A stretch of DNA of 38,506 nucleotides from Paenibacillus alginolyticus DSM 5050 = NBRC 15375 (GTDB lineage Bacteria > Bacillota > Bacilli > Paenibacillales > NBRC-103111). Both the position numbers and the translations under genes were made by a program. Where the stretch lies: the NCBI RefSeq assembly GCF_000422905.1, contig NZ_AUGY01000080.1, positions 1-38,506 on the forward strand, read 5' to 3'. Below, piece after piece: positions 15,803-24,679 of this stretch; position 1 is the first letter of the stretch; every line of letters starts with the position of its first letter. The notes beneath the pieces were generated by a model. That model made no database searches. It was not told where the DNA came from and worked only from the letters and a program-made list of their open reading frames with translations.

Positions 15803-16984
15803 TCACACATTCGCATAGGCTAGCTGCAAGCCATCTAGTGCAGGGATGAAATGATGGCGAGTATCCAATATCGCATTCAGCGTGTGAAGAGCATCTCGGT
15901 TCTGCCGACTAAGCTTAGCATTCTTCTTAAGTTTCACCAGCAAAGACTGGTTGGCGATAACCTCAAGCAATTGTCTTTTCAGCTCACCCGCATTCTTCAC
16001 TTCAATCGCTGCTCCAAGGCCAACAAGAAATGCCGCATTATCCTGCTCTTGTCCAGGTATCGGCTTGTACAGCATCATCGGTAGCTCGAGCGCGAGCGCC
16101 TCGGATACGGTGAGTCCTCCCGGCTTCGTCACGATCAGATCGGATAAAGCCATCAGCTCGTGGACATGATCCACGAAGCCTGTTACCATCACGCGATGAC
16201 GCGTTTTCTCGCCGCCAAGCTCTTCCTCTAGCTGCTGCTTCAGCTTCTCGTTGCGTCCGCATACGAACACAAACTGCACCGGCACCGCCAAATCGTCTGA
16301 TTGCAGCACAGACTTGAACTGCTTGCCAATCAAACCATGCCCGCCGCCCATCACCAACACGGTAGGCATATCACGCTGTAAACCATGCTTATCACGGAGC
16401 TCATTGCGATCATACGTTTGTGTGAAAGGCATCCGAATCGGAATACCCGTCACCACAATACGCTGCTCCGGAATCCGGTAACGCAGAAGCGATTGCTTCA
16501 CATGCTCGGCACCAACGAGATAACGATCCGTACCGGGATGAACCCAGTAACTATGATCCGTATAATCGGTCATCACTGTCACAGTAGGCACCGTGGTCAA
16601 ACCGTTACATTTTAAATACGACATCGCCGCTGCAGCCCCTGGAAAGGTGCACACCACTTCCGTCGGTTCCTCTTCTTGCAGCAGTTCCAGCATCCTATCC
16701 GTGCTGAACGATTTCATCTTTTTAAACATATGAGACAATGTATTATCCTCTCGCGTCTTGCGGTACAAATACCCGTAAACCGAAGGCAGACTTTTCACCC
16801 ACTGCATATAGCAGTATTTGCCCACTGAATGCAGGTAAGGATGCGTCCACTCCAGGAAATCAACCACTTTCACGTCCACATCCGGTTTATAAAACCGTGC
16901 AGCTTCCAGAATCGCCTGCGCTGCTTTATTATGCCCGTCCCCTAGGCTGCCTGTCAGGATTAATAGTTTGTCCCTATGTTTCAT
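15803..16984 (-). CDS. Diacylglycerol glycosyltransferase-like protein (UgtP/MGDG synthase type, GT28)
   Basis: The 393-residue protein begins LLILTGSLGDGHNKAAQAI, the N-terminal loop of MGDG synthase/UgtP enzymes. It has FPGAAAAMSYL and TVTVMTDYTDHSYWVHPGTDRYLV in the lipid-acceptor half. The C-terminal GT28 nucleotide-sugar domain carries VMGGGHG, VTGFVDHVHELMALSDLIVTKPGGLTVSEAL and PGQEQDNAAFL. Family knowledge gives transfer of glucose or galactose from UDP-sugar to diacylglycerol at the membrane, forming glycolipids and lipoteichoic-acid anchors. Its ATG overlaps the stop of the upstream PAP2 gene by 4 bp, indicating translational coupling. The exact sugar and acceptor are unknown. Confidence 0.88.
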   Translation of the reverse strand: MKHRDKLLILTGSLGDGHNKAAQAILEAARFYKPDVDVKVVDFLEWTHPYLHSVGKYCYMQWVKSLPSVYGYLYRKTREDNTLSHMFKKMKSFSTDRMLELLQEEEPTEVVCTFPGAAAAMSYLKCNGLTTVPTVTVMTDYTDHSYWVHPGTDRYLVGAEHVKQSLLRYRIPEQRIVVTGIPIRMPFTQTYDRNELRDKHGLQRDMPTVLVMGGGHGLIGKQFKSVLQSDDLAVPVQFVFVCGRNEKLKQQLEEELGGEKTRHRVMVTGFVDHVHELMALSDLIVTKPGGLTVSEALALELPMMLYKPIPGQEQDNAAFLVGLGAAIEVKNAGELKRQLLEVIANQSLLVKLKKNAKLSRQNRDALHTLNAILDTRHHFIPALDGLQLAYANV

Positions 16985-17655
16985 CTTCTAAGTCCCCCTT
17001 CGAACTTTCGCTGCTGCGTATTCACAGCCACCGATTCTTTCAATAAACCACTTCTAAAACGTTCCACGACGTACACGACTCCTTCAGAAACCAGGACTGC
17101 CCCCAAAATGTCCAGAAGAACATGCTGCTTCACGAGCAGCGTCGATACAATAATGAGCAATGACATGCTCATAACCATTATTTTATAGGGCCAAGATATA
17201 GCTGTTGATCTTAAATAGGCTTTCATCATTAAATACGAAGTTAACACATGTGTACTTGGAAAACAGTTAAACGGTTGATCTGAGCGATACACCCACTGCA
17301 CCATCCGCAGCAGCCAATCGTTTCCGGTTAGCTCCGGCCGAGGAACAGTCGTCTGATATATAGCATATACCCCATAACAAAGAAGCAGACCCATTATGAA
17401 CTGAAAAAGTGTTTTATAGTACATGCTGCGATCCTTATAAGCCAAATATAAGAACCCAACCAACAGAAACCCGTACCAAGAAAGATAAGGAATAACGAAG
17501 CTCTTCATAAACGGAATTTGCCGATCCAAGTCAGTAACTAAGCTGTAAGCCACCCCGTCCGCCTGATTCAGATGAATATAGATGAGACCCACCAGGGGGA
17601 TCAATAGCAAGCCGCTGCAAGCCATTATATATGACCACCACGAAGTTTTTTTCAC
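16981..17655 (-). CDS. PAP2-family membrane phosphatase / inositol-phosphorylceramide-synthase-like protein
   Basis: The 224-residue membrane protein has about six helices and the PAP2 signature in two parts: CFPSTHVLTSYLM (PSTH at 133-136) and KQHVLLDILGA (176-186), with an upstream VPRPELTG resembling the first motif. Enzymes of this group remove phosphate from phosphatidate-like lipids or exchange lipid head groups. Start is GTG at 17655 with GAGG upstream; the nearby ATG is out of frame. It overlaps the glycosyltransferase gene by 4 bp. The pair could make diacylglycerol and then glycosylate it, which is inference from gene order. Confidence 0.85.
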   Translation of the reverse strand: MKKTSWWSYIMACSGLLLIPLVGLIYIHLNQADGVAYSLVTDLDRQIPFMKSFVIPYLSWYGFLLVGFLYLAYKDRSMYYKTLFQFIMGLLLCYGVYAIYQTTVPRPELTGNDWLLRMVQWVYRSDQPFNCFPSTHVLTSYLMMKAYLRSTAISWPYKIMVMSMSLLIIVSTLLVKQHVLLDILGAVLVSEGVVYVVERFRSGLLKESVAVNTQQRKFEGGLRR

Positions 17656-17861
17656 ATCAATTCCTCGCTCTCCTTTACGTTATCTTCATTATAAAAGAGA
17701 TCCAATAACTTCTTAACGCACTAAGGTACTGTCTTTCGTTAGCCAAAGGTCGCGAAAAAACCTAGACCAAAGTCTAAGTTCTATTTTGCAAAAAGGCATC
17801 ATGCACAGAAAAGACCTGTGACTATGCACAAGTCTGAAAGGCTAGTGGGATAAGGGAATGC

Positions 17862-18404
17862 TTATTTATTTCTGTTAGATCGCTTCTTATAACGTAGAAT
17901 TCTAACTAAGATAGCCCCGATCAAGCCAACAAAGATGGCGATTACAATCCAATGCTTGGACGCATTGTCTCCTATGAAAGATCCGCTTGTAGCTTTAGCC
18001 TCTTTCACGGGGATCTCTTTATCTTTCAAGTAGTCGAGCTCTTTGGAAGCGTCGGCAAGCTTTTTGGACGGTGAGCACAGCGGGTTTACCCAATCATTCC
18101 CATTCTTTTTTAGAAAAAAGAGATAGTGCACCCCCTTCTCACTCGGCCCGTTAAGTGATCCCCATGTGATGTCCTCGTCCACTTTAATTGTATGTTCCTC
18201 AATACCTTTAAAGCTTTTTACGACAGTTACTTGAATTTGATTACTATTCTTTTTGCGAACGCCCCCCTCAACAAGACCTATCAATACACCGTCATATCGG
18301 TCATAAGCCTGATCCATCGATGGTATTTGCGCACAGGAAAGCGCATAGGTATTTGCAGGAAAAAGAAAAACAAGAAGAACAATCCATATGATTAGCTTAT
18401 TCAT
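17862..18404 (-). CDS. TIMP-like extracytoplasmic protein with signal peptide and C-terminal membrane anchor
   Basis: The 180-residue protein has a signal peptide (MNKLIIWIVLLVFLFPANTYA) cleaved just before a cysteine-containing mature start (LSCAQIPSMDQAYDRYDGVLIGLVEG). The following beta-rich segment resembles the netrin/TIMP-like OB fold of Bacillales proteins. One transmembrane helix (about 149-168, HWIVIAIFVGLIGAILVRI) and a basic tail RYKKRSNRNK anchor it with the domain outside. Function is unknown. ATG 18404 is supported by AAAGGCGGTG; an upstream start at 18455 would put a non-signal segment in front. Two cysteines could form a disulphide. Confidence 0.75.
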   Translation of the reverse strand: MNKLIIWIVLLVFLFPANTYALSCAQIPSMDQAYDRYDGVLIGLVEGGVRKKNSNQIQVTVVKSFKGIEEHTIKVDEDITWGSLNGPSEKGVHYLFFLKKNGNDWVNPLCSPSKKLADASKELDYLKDKEIPVKEAKATSGSFIGDNASKHWIVIAIFVGLIGAILVRILRYKKRSNRNK

Positions 18405-18473
18405 ACTAACACCGCCTTTATAACTAAAGACGCGCCAAATTGGTAATTGTTGCAAAATTCTACAGAACTTTCT

Positions 18474-21149
18474 TCAAGAAATCAACTTTGTCTGCTTTGC
18501 CTTCTCCGCAACTTTCTTCGTATAGCCGCTGAGCGGCTTTTTCAGCGCTAGAGCAATGACATAGCAAATCGCAATGAACACACAGAGGAAGAACACATCC
18601 TTAAGCACCACGGAGAGCAGCATGCCACCAACCGCCTCGCGCATGACACCTACTGCATAAGTGAATGGCACGAGCGGGTTAAGCTTTTGGAAAAAAGGCG
18701 ATGCTGTACTAACCGGAAAAGTGCCTCCGGAGCTGGAAAACTGAAGTACAAGGAAAATGATCGCTATCCCTTTACCTATGTTCCCGAATACGGAGACTAG
18801 TGTGTACGTGATGGTTATGAACACTTTGCTGATGAGAATGGCAAAGATGATGAACCAAAACTTATCCACAACATACGTGCCCAAAAGGTACATATCGCCG
18901 AGCGTGACGATGATGACTTGGAGACATCCAACCGTCAGGAAGATGAGCATACGTCCAAAGTAGATATGGTGCGGTTTGAGCAGGCCGTCCGGGTTATCCA
19001 CATCCACTCTCATCATCGAAACAAGCAGCATGGCTCCTACCCACAAGGCAAGCGTTGTATAAAAGGGCGACATCGCCGACCCATAGTTCGGAATAGGAAA
19101 ACGCCTATCCTCTTTAATCAGCACAGGATTCGCGAGGAAATCGCTTTGCTTTTGAATATCATTCTGCAGCAGTCGCAGAATCTCTTCGATACTGCCCCCG
19201 CCTTCGACTTTACGGATTTGATCCGCAGCCTTGCGGACAGCCGCCTCAAAGGCCGGCAGATCATTGCGCACAAGATTGGCCGCTAGATGGACAGCACTCT
19301 CTACCTCCGGAAATTTCGTCTGATACAGATCAGATAATTTACGAATTTCGTCCTCTGCCGCCGGCAAATCGTTGCGTACAAAGTTTGCTGCCTCATGCAG
19401 CTTTTGCTCGACTTTGGGGAGATCATTACGAACGAACGGCGCGGCTTCATTGATTGCGTTGGTGAACTCGTTCATTTTGGTCTGAAGGGTTGTTGACGCT
19501 TCATGTACCTTCGCGCGAATATTCGGCAGATCCTTTTGCAGCATATCGAGCTGAGCTTGCGCGAAATGTATGCCGCTTTGCGCGTCCACTAAAATCTCTT
19601 TGATGTTCGGCAGTTGGGACTGCAGTGTCTGCAGCACAGAAGCTGAGTCTTGGGCGATAGATTTCAATTGCCCTAGTGCCTTGGTGATGTTCGGAACAAT
19701 TTCCGAATCGTAGCGCGACAAGATATTGCCTAATGCGCTGCTCGCCTCTTTGGACAACGTGTTCAAACTATCCACAAGGTCTTTCGCCGGTTTCTCTCCG
19801 CGCTGAATAGCCGATTGGATCTTGCTTAACGTTTGAAGTTGGTTATTGAAATTGGATTTAACACTGTTCAGACGGTTTATAGAATCCGTAAGCGGACTAT
19901 TCGGCAAGTAGGTGTTCAAGCGTGTAAGCAAATCGACTGTTCGGTCGATGACAGCCACGCCAGTAGTAAGGCGATCCGTGAGCAGACCTATTGCAGCCAA
20001 AGCTTTCTGCGGGTCAAGATTAGCATCCTGAAGCACACCAGTAAGCTGAGTTACAGCATCCGCTGTCTGCTGAAGCAAGATCAAATTCTGCTTCACGACA
20101 GGGGCTAGCGCTTGGAACGCTGCATCATTATTTTGTAGAAAGCTGCCCAATTGGGTTGCAAATGCACCACCCTGCGCAGCAATAGCCTCTATTTTAGGCA
20201 GGGTGTTTAAGGCCGCGGTAACAATTTCGTCCGCCTTGCGTGATTTATCAATCGCTGTGTTGAGTGCCTCTTCGACCTTGCCGAAGTTCTGATCCAGTTC
20301 TGCAATACGATCAGCGGCCTTCTGGATTTCCGGCAGCTTTTGTTGAATGACCAGCACTTCTTGCGCAGCAGCTTCAATCTTCGGCCAACGCTCCTCAATC
20401 TTTAGAACCGTATCTCCAGCCCGATCCATTTCAGGAATCCGTTTCTCGAGCTCGACGATTTTCTGTCCCTTTTCCTTGATTTCGGGCAGCTTCTGCTCGA
20501 TCTCAAGCGCTTTGTCGCCCATAGCCGTAATTTCCGGCAAGCGCTTTTCCAAATCAAAGATCCTTGACTCCATATTTCGAATTGTTGGCAGCTCTTTCTC
20601 CAAATCGATACCCAACGCTTTCATTCGCGTCAATATAGACGTACTCACCGTTTTAATAAAATTTTCGCTGATTTGCGCAGTCACACTGGAAGCGCCTTTA
20701 CTCGTAATTTTGGGAGCAACCGCATTGATTTTCTCATTTACTGTGTATAAAATCTCTGGCTTTTCCATTGAGCCATCCACAATGCTTGTAATTTTTCGTG
20801 AAAAATCGTCCGGAATGATCAAACTTGCGTAATAATCCCCTCGCTCAACACCATTCAGAGCCTCCTGCTCGTTCACAAATGTCCAACCCAAGGAATGATT
20901 ATTTTTCAAATTATCCATAACTTCATTACCGATATTAATGGCTTTATCTTGGACAACGGCCCCCTGGTCTTTGCTTGTTACAGCAATTTTGATACCAGAC
21001 GTATTCGCATAAGGATCCCACATCGCCTCTAGGTTAATCCAAGCATATACAGACGGCAAAATAGCTAGTGCAATCATAAGAAAAAGACCTGTGGGCACCT
21101 TCCACAAGTTCCGAAGATCCGTTAAATAAATGCTCAAAATTTTCTTCAT
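18474..21149 (-). CDS. YhgE/Pip domain-containing membrane protein with 17-residue repeats
   Basis: The 891-residue protein has the YhgE/Pip architecture: one N-terminal membrane helix (about 20-38), an extracytoplasmic N-domain (residues 50-180, YYASLIIPDDFSRKITS), a very long alpha-helical middle, and a C-terminal ABC-2-like membrane block with several helices from about 690. Residues 187-288 are six consecutive 17-residue units starting LP-I/W-P-I. Further units with FVRNDLP and AAN recur at about 570-650. Such proteins include phage-infection protein Pip and EsaA, which works in type VII secretion. No other secretion gene lies nearby. GGAGGT precedes the ATG. A role in envelope transport is plausible but not shown. 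Confidence 0.88.
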   Translation of the reverse strand: MKKILSIYLTDLRNLWKVPTGLFLMIALAILPSVYAWINLEAMWDPYANTSGIKIAVTSKDQGAVVQDKAINIGNEVMDNLKNNHSLGWTFVNEQEALNGVERGDYYASLIIPDDFSRKITSIVDGSMEKPEILYTVNEKINAVAPKITSKGASSVTAQISENFIKTVSTSILTRMKALGIDLEKELPTIRNMESRIFDLEKRLPEITAMGDKALEIEQKLPEIKEKGQKIVELEKRIPEMDRAGDTVLKIEERWPKIEAAAQEVLVIQQKLPEIQKAADRIAELDQNFGKVEEALNTAIDKSRKADEIVTAALNTLPKIEAIAAQGGAFATQLGSFLQNNDAAFQALAPVVKQNLILLQQTADAVTQLTGVLQDANLDPQKALAAIGLLTDRLTTGVAVIDRTVDLLTRLNTYLPNSPLTDSINRLNSVKSNFNNQLQTLSKIQSAIQRGEKPAKDLVDSLNTLSKEASSALGNILSRYDSEIVPNITKALGQLKSIAQDSASVLQTLQSQLPNIKEILVDAQSGIHFAQAQLDMLQKDLPNIRAKVHEASTTLQTKMNEFTNAINEAAPFVRNDLPKVEQKLHEAANFVRNDLPAAEDEIRKLSDLYQTKFPEVESAVHLAANLVRNDLPAFEAAVRKAADQIRKVEGGGSIEEILRLLQNDIQKQSDFLANPVLIKEDRRFPIPNYGSAMSPFYTTLALWVGAMLLVSMMRVDVDNPDGLLKPHHIYFGRMLIFLTVGCLQVIIVTLGDMYLLGTYVVDKFWFIIFAILISKVFITITYTLVSVFGNIGKGIAIIFLVLQFSSSGGTFPVSTASPFFQKLNPLVPFTYAVGVMREAVGGMLLSVVLKDVFFLCVFIAICYVIALALKKPLSGYTKKVAEKAKQTKLIS

Positions 21150-21308
21150 AATACCTCCACAACTTTCAACGATATGGTTAATGTTACCTTACACCTAAGA
21201 TACCATACACTTATTTGCCATATAAGAAAAGACATACAAAAGAATATCGAGAAACCCCACAATGGAATCCGTCTGAAGTAGTTCTCCAATCTTAGAAGCC
21301 GTAATGGC

Positions 21309-21409
21309 TGTGGGTAAGTTACCCTGTGGATATGTGTATAGCGTGTCCGTTTTATTATACACAGCCTGCTCTGTGGACATGTTGATATTGTGGGTAACTT
21401 TGTGGATAA
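21309..21409. promoter_or_regulatory. Cluster of DnaA-box-like 9-mers
   Basis: Seven sites occur in 101 bp. TTATCCACA (21401-21409, minus) and TTATACACA (21355-21363, plus) fit the TTATNCACA consensus. Single- or double-mismatch copies are TTACCCACA (21309-21317 and 21389-21397), ATATCCACA (21325-21333), CTATACACA (21333-21341) and ATGTCCACA (21372-21380), all minus. The site lies between divergent yhgE-like and arsR genes. Bacillus subtilis has functional DnaA-box clusters outside oriC; whether this one binds DnaA is inference. The rest of 21150-21690 shows no supported gene. Confidence 0.55.
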
Positions 21410-21690
21410 GATTAATAAGATCAGTTGGAGTCATAAAAAGAGGGACAAAGATCAGAGGTCAGAAAGCAGGTTGAAAGGCGAGGGTGGGAATAAGCAGAAT
21501 TTCCGCAAAAAGAGCTCTTTTAAATCGATGAAAAGAGGGAGGCTATGTGAAGAATTATCACCAATGTGAGTTATTCGTACATGAACCCACTGTGCGGTGT
21601 GCAGGGCAACACGCAGATATTTACTTTTTCACAGAGGCATGCTATTCTTATTTCGATGAATATAGAAACAACAGAAAGGAGCAATCTTCA

Positions 21691-21972
21691 ATGGTTGATG
21701 TCAGTTTGGCAGCCAAGCAAGCGGTGAAAGTTCATAAAGCGTTAGGCGAACCTACTCGCTACAAAATTTTTGAGATGCTGATCAAAGAAAGTAATTTATG
21801 CCCCGCAGAACTGGAAAACCGTTTGGAATCAGTGGCGTTATCCACACTGTCTCATCATTTGAAACAATTAACAGACTGCGGACTGCTTGACTCCCAAAAA
21901 AAAGGAACGTTCATATACTTCAGCGTGAATTGGGAAAATGCCAAAAAATTCGTGCCCTATTTGCTCGATTAA
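21691..21972 (+). CDS. ArsR-family transcriptional regulator
   Basis: The 93-residue winged-helix protein starts MVDVSLAAKQAVKVHKALGEPTRYKIFEML and has the recognition helix in VALSTLSHHLKQLTDCGLLDSQKKGTFIYFSVN. AAAGGAG lies 8 nt before ATG 21691; a longer frame from 21547 has no ribosome site. No ArsR-type CxC metal site is present, although the single Cys near residue 37 (LCPAEL) and a Cys in TDCGLL could allow redox or ligand sensing. It is followed by the MFS exporter gene with two copies of a palindrome between them, so it probably represses that exporter. Confidence 0.88.
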   Translation: MVDVSLAAKQAVKVHKALGEPTRYKIFEMLIKESNLCPAELENRLESVALSTLSHHLKQLTDCGLLDSQKKGTFIYFSVNWENAKKFVPYLLD

Positions 21973-21994
21973 TTTTTTTATTTTTTATTTCGAC

Positions 21995-22077
21995 ATATTT
22001 AGAAATATAAAAATACATTCTCGCATCTGCGACAAAGTATTATTTTTTACCCCATATTCCAATATATCTAGAAATAT
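21995..22077. promoter_or_regulatory. Twin operator-like palindromes between arsR and the MFS gene
   Basis: ATATTT-AG-AAATAT (21995-22008) is a perfect palindrome. ATATCT-AG-AAATAT (22064-22077) differs by one base. The two lie 69 bp apart in the 133-bp gap, the second ending 29 bp before the MFS start. They are the likely binding sites of the neighbouring ArsR protein. Confidence 0.6.
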
Positions 22078-22105
22078 AAAAATTTAAATGAAAGAGGCTT
22101 TCAAA

Positions 22106-23302
22106 ATGTCAAAAACATGGAAAATTTACATTTTAGCACTTCTTAGTTTTTTAGTTGGAACATCGGAATTCATTATAGCGGGAATTCTGGATAAAATTTC
22201 GAGCTCGTTGGATATTTCATTGGTGGCTGCCGGCCAACTGATTACTGTTTTTTCTCTCGTCTACGCGATCGGTACGCCAATCATCATGGCCCTTACCTCA
22301 GGCTGGGATCGACGTAAACTGCTCCTTTATGCACTTGGTTTGTTTGTCCTCGCTAATGGTTTAGCTTTTGTCATGCCGGGATTCGGACTGTTCGTTAGCG
22401 CTCGAGTTTTGATGGCTCTTGGGGCCGAGGTCGTCGTTGTCACCGCATTGAGTATCGCGGCTATGATCGCCCCTCAAGGTAGACAGGCCAGTGCGATCGC
22501 AACTATCATCATGGGCTTCACTGCCTCCTTGATCGTTGGAGTCCCGCTGGGTAGAATGATCGCCGCTTCATACGATTGGAAAATGGTGTTTGGCGGAATC
22601 GGCGCCCTGGGTCTGCTAGCAATGGTCGTTATCGCCTTAACTATTCCATCTTTACAGGGAGAGGCGGCAGTTCCGCTGCGTAAACAATTGGCTCTTTTGA
22701 AAAATCCAAAAATGGCTATGGCCTTGTTGGTTAGTTTCTTTTGGCTAGGCGGCTATTCCATTGCCTATACGTATATTTCGCCTTATCTTTTAACAATTAC
22801 TGGTATGGGTGAGAAAACGTTGAGTATCGCCTTGTTTGCATTCGGTATTGCCAGCCTGATTGGCTCCAAACTCGGAGGCTACAGTACAGATCGCTGGGGA
22901 GTTAAGCGAACATTAACGTCGGGTATGCTGTTACATGTAATCACCCTTATTTTGTTAACTTTAGCCGCGCACACACCAAGCGTCGTATTTCCGTTGCTTA
23001 TCTTGTGGTCCTTCGCCGCTTGGTCATCTGGACCTACGCAGCAATATAATTTAGTTACATTAGCTCCGGAATCTTCAGGTATTATGCTCAGTCTGAACAG
23101 CTCGGTTATGCAGCTTGCCATGGCTGCCGGCGCTGGCGTTGGCGGCGTTGTAGTTGGACAGATATCTCTGGCGTCTGTTACTTGGATCGGGGCGATAGGC
23201 GTTGGGATTGCTATGGTCATTACGATCTTATCTTTCAGACGATCAAGTGTAAGAAGCAAGGCTACCTCTGAATCTTCAGTTGAGCCTTTGCAAAGAGCAT
23301 AA
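22106..23302 (+). CDS. MFS transporter, DHA1 drug/sugar efflux type
   Basis: The 398-residue protein has about twelve transmembrane helices and MFS motifs: the opening LLSFLVGTSEFIIAGIL typical of DHA1/AraJ-like efflux proteins, the loop 2-3 motif GWDRRKLLL and the motif C-like GFTASLIVGVPLGRMIA in helix 5. It should export small molecules by proton antiport. The substrate is unknown. ATG 22106 (MSKTWKIY) is preferred because GAAAGAGG lies upstream of it and overlaps the alternative codons from 22088. Its promoter region contains the twin palindromes, pointing to control by the preceding ArsR protein. Confidence 0.9.
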   Translation: MSKTWKIYILALLSFLVGTSEFIIAGILDKISSSLDISLVAAGQLITVFSLVYAIGTPIIMALTSGWDRRKLLLYALGLFVLANGLAFVMPGFGLFVSARVLMALGAEVVVVTALSIAAMIAPQGRQASAIATIIMGFTASLIVGVPLGRMIAASYDWKMVFGGIGALGLLAMVVIALTIPSLQGEAAVPLRKQLALLKNPKMAMALLVSFFWLGGYSIAYTYISPYLLTITGMGEKTLSIALFAFGIASLIGSKLGGYSTDRWGVKRTLTSGMLLHVITLILLTLAAHTPSVVFPLLILWSFAAWSSGPTQQYNLVTLAPESSGIMLSLNSSVMQLAMAAGAGVGGVVVGQISLASVTWIGAIGVGIAMVITILSFRRSSVRSKATSESSVEPLQRA

Positions 23303-23330
23303 GAAATATTTAGAGCGGTTTTAGAAAAAT

Positions 23331-23376
23331 AAAAAAGGATAATCTGGCCCTTATGGAGCTATGGATTATCCTTTTT
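23331..23376. terminator. Bidirectional terminator between MFS and nucleoside hydrolase genes
   Basis: AAAAAAGGATAATC and GATTATCCTTTTT form a long stem around a 19-base loop, with A and T runs suitable for both directions. The stop codon of the nucleoside hydrolase remnant (23366) lies inside the right arm. Confidence 0.85.
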
Positions 23377-24230
23377 CATCTGTCATATTAGTCATAAAAC
23401 TCCAATAAAACTGTCGGTATTCTAAATCTAGCGCGATCCTAATCGCATTTGGCTGGGCGGTGGCATTTGGTCGAAAATCGGCAATGCTTTGCCCCTTCGC
23501 GATTCCTTCTTGGGTAACAACATGAACCGGTCGACTCACCCACTGGAACATGTCTTGATTAACAAGAGCCATCATGGGAAGCAAGTCATGCATCGGGGCA
23601 CCTTACCTACCCGGTTAATTGAATCACTCATACTTGGCGTCACAATCGCCTTATTGGTCACATTTAACGGAAACAGTGAGATGGGTCCGCCGTCGTGCCT
23701 CATGATTAGATCGGCTGCGACTGGGTCGCCAGCAAAATTCGCCTCAGCCACTGGTGTAACGTTACCGGGAACAAGAAAGGCACCGCCCATGATATAATAT
23801 CCCTTCACCTTCTTGATTAAATCCCCATACAGCATCATTGCCATTGCAAGAGAAGTCAGTCGCCCGACATCCACAATGATGAGTTCACCATGATATCGTT
23901 CGAGGATAGATTTCACGATTCCAAAATTTTGCCCCTCCGATGCAAAGGGGGGGGAACTATCGAACCGAGCCCATGCGTCCCATGGACTTGGGTACTATAA
24001 GTCGGGGTCTCACCCGTCATGGGCCGTTCCGCCCCTTTGATGACCGGCACGCCGTTCAGTCCTAATGAATGGATAAGAAAGTGTGCATTCTGCACGGCAT
24101 CCTCGACTGGAACATTGCCGTAGCTGCAAACAATTCCTACAATGTTAATTGTCTTCGTAAAGCTTGCGTACATAAGAGCGACGGCGTCATCGACCCCCAT
24201 ATCGGAGAAAAACAAAACGTTTTTTATCAT
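23366..24230 (-). pseudogene. Nucleoside hydrolase (IunH family), frameshifted twice
   Basis: Three consecutive frames together give a nearly complete inosine-uridine-type nucleoside hydrolase of about 290 residues. The first frame has the calcium-binding aspartate cluster FFSDMGVDDAVALMYASF and NVPVEDAVQNAHFLIH. The second has YYIMGGAFLVPGNVTPVAEANFAGDPVAADLI. The third ends the protein. The first break is at a run of eight G (23947-23954); correcting it gives continuous PPFASEGQNFGIVKSI. The second break is near 23590-23605. Active enzymes hydrolyse ribonucleosides to base and ribose. ATG 24230 (MIKNVLFF) is supported by AAGGGGG. Sequencing error at the homopolymer could explain one break but hardly both. 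Confidence 0.82.
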
Positions 24231-24572
24231 CGCATCCCCCTTACGATACATACCTTTCTATGTTTATGAACGCGGTGTATACAACATGTTATAAACAGCA
24301 GAGCGGTCTTGCATCGAGAATGAGATGAAAATAATCGAAAGCGGCAAAAAATGATAAATACATTAGATGGGCAGCTTCTTCATGGATATATGTAGCCATT
24401 TACCAATAATAGGCTTCCACTAGAGGGAACGAGGAGCCGCTAATTCGGCGATTATGCCGATACGGGGCTGGTACGCGGAACGTAGGAGCGCTGATTCCGT
24501 TGTTTTTAGCTTCGAATAGCACAAATGTCATCAAATAACACCATCTCGTTCCGTTAAGAAACAACGCTGACC
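24231..24572. other. Intergenic region upstream of the nucleoside hydrolase remnant
   Basis: No gene is seen. It holds the likely upstream region of the nucleoside hydrolase, with TGTTTAT...ATAAACA arms around 24261-24300, and three GGAACG repeat units at 24425-24552. Confidence 0.5.
24425..24552. repeat. Second cluster of GGAACG-type dispersed repeats
   Basis: Three units share the core of the cluster at 4969-5192: a plus copy near 24425 (GGGAACGAGGAGCCGCTAAT), a plus copy at 24477 (GGAACGTAGGAGCGCTGATT) and a minus copy at 24533-24552 (AAATAACACCATCTCGTTCC). The opposing orientation mirrors the other cluster. Confidence 0.6.
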
Positions 24573-24604
24573 AAAAAGGACCTCCCCCAAATGACGGAAG
24601 TCCT
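24573..24604 (-). terminator. Rho-independent terminator after the guanidine/urea operon
   Basis: The minus strand reads AGGACTTCC, a 10-base loop, then GGAGGTCCT and a short T run. It lies about 75 bp beyond the allophanate hydrolase stop. Additional small hairpins (GTTGGC/GCCAAC at 24622-24650) lie between. Confidence 0.65.
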
Positions 24605-24679
24605 CATGGATACATGTTGGCGTTCACTCCAGAGTCGTGCCAACAACTCATCAGCAGGCAGATATGTGCATCCTGCCTC

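Noticed and set aside
17763..17776. Short palindrome TAGAC-CAAA-GTCTA after the PAP2 promoter region
   Set aside because: Short stem, no T run and no clear gene relation; compatible with chance.
21195..21434. 79-codon minus-strand frame over the DnaA-box cluster
   Set aside because: The sequence before its ATG is pyrimidine-rich without a ribosome site; the protein shows no family pattern.
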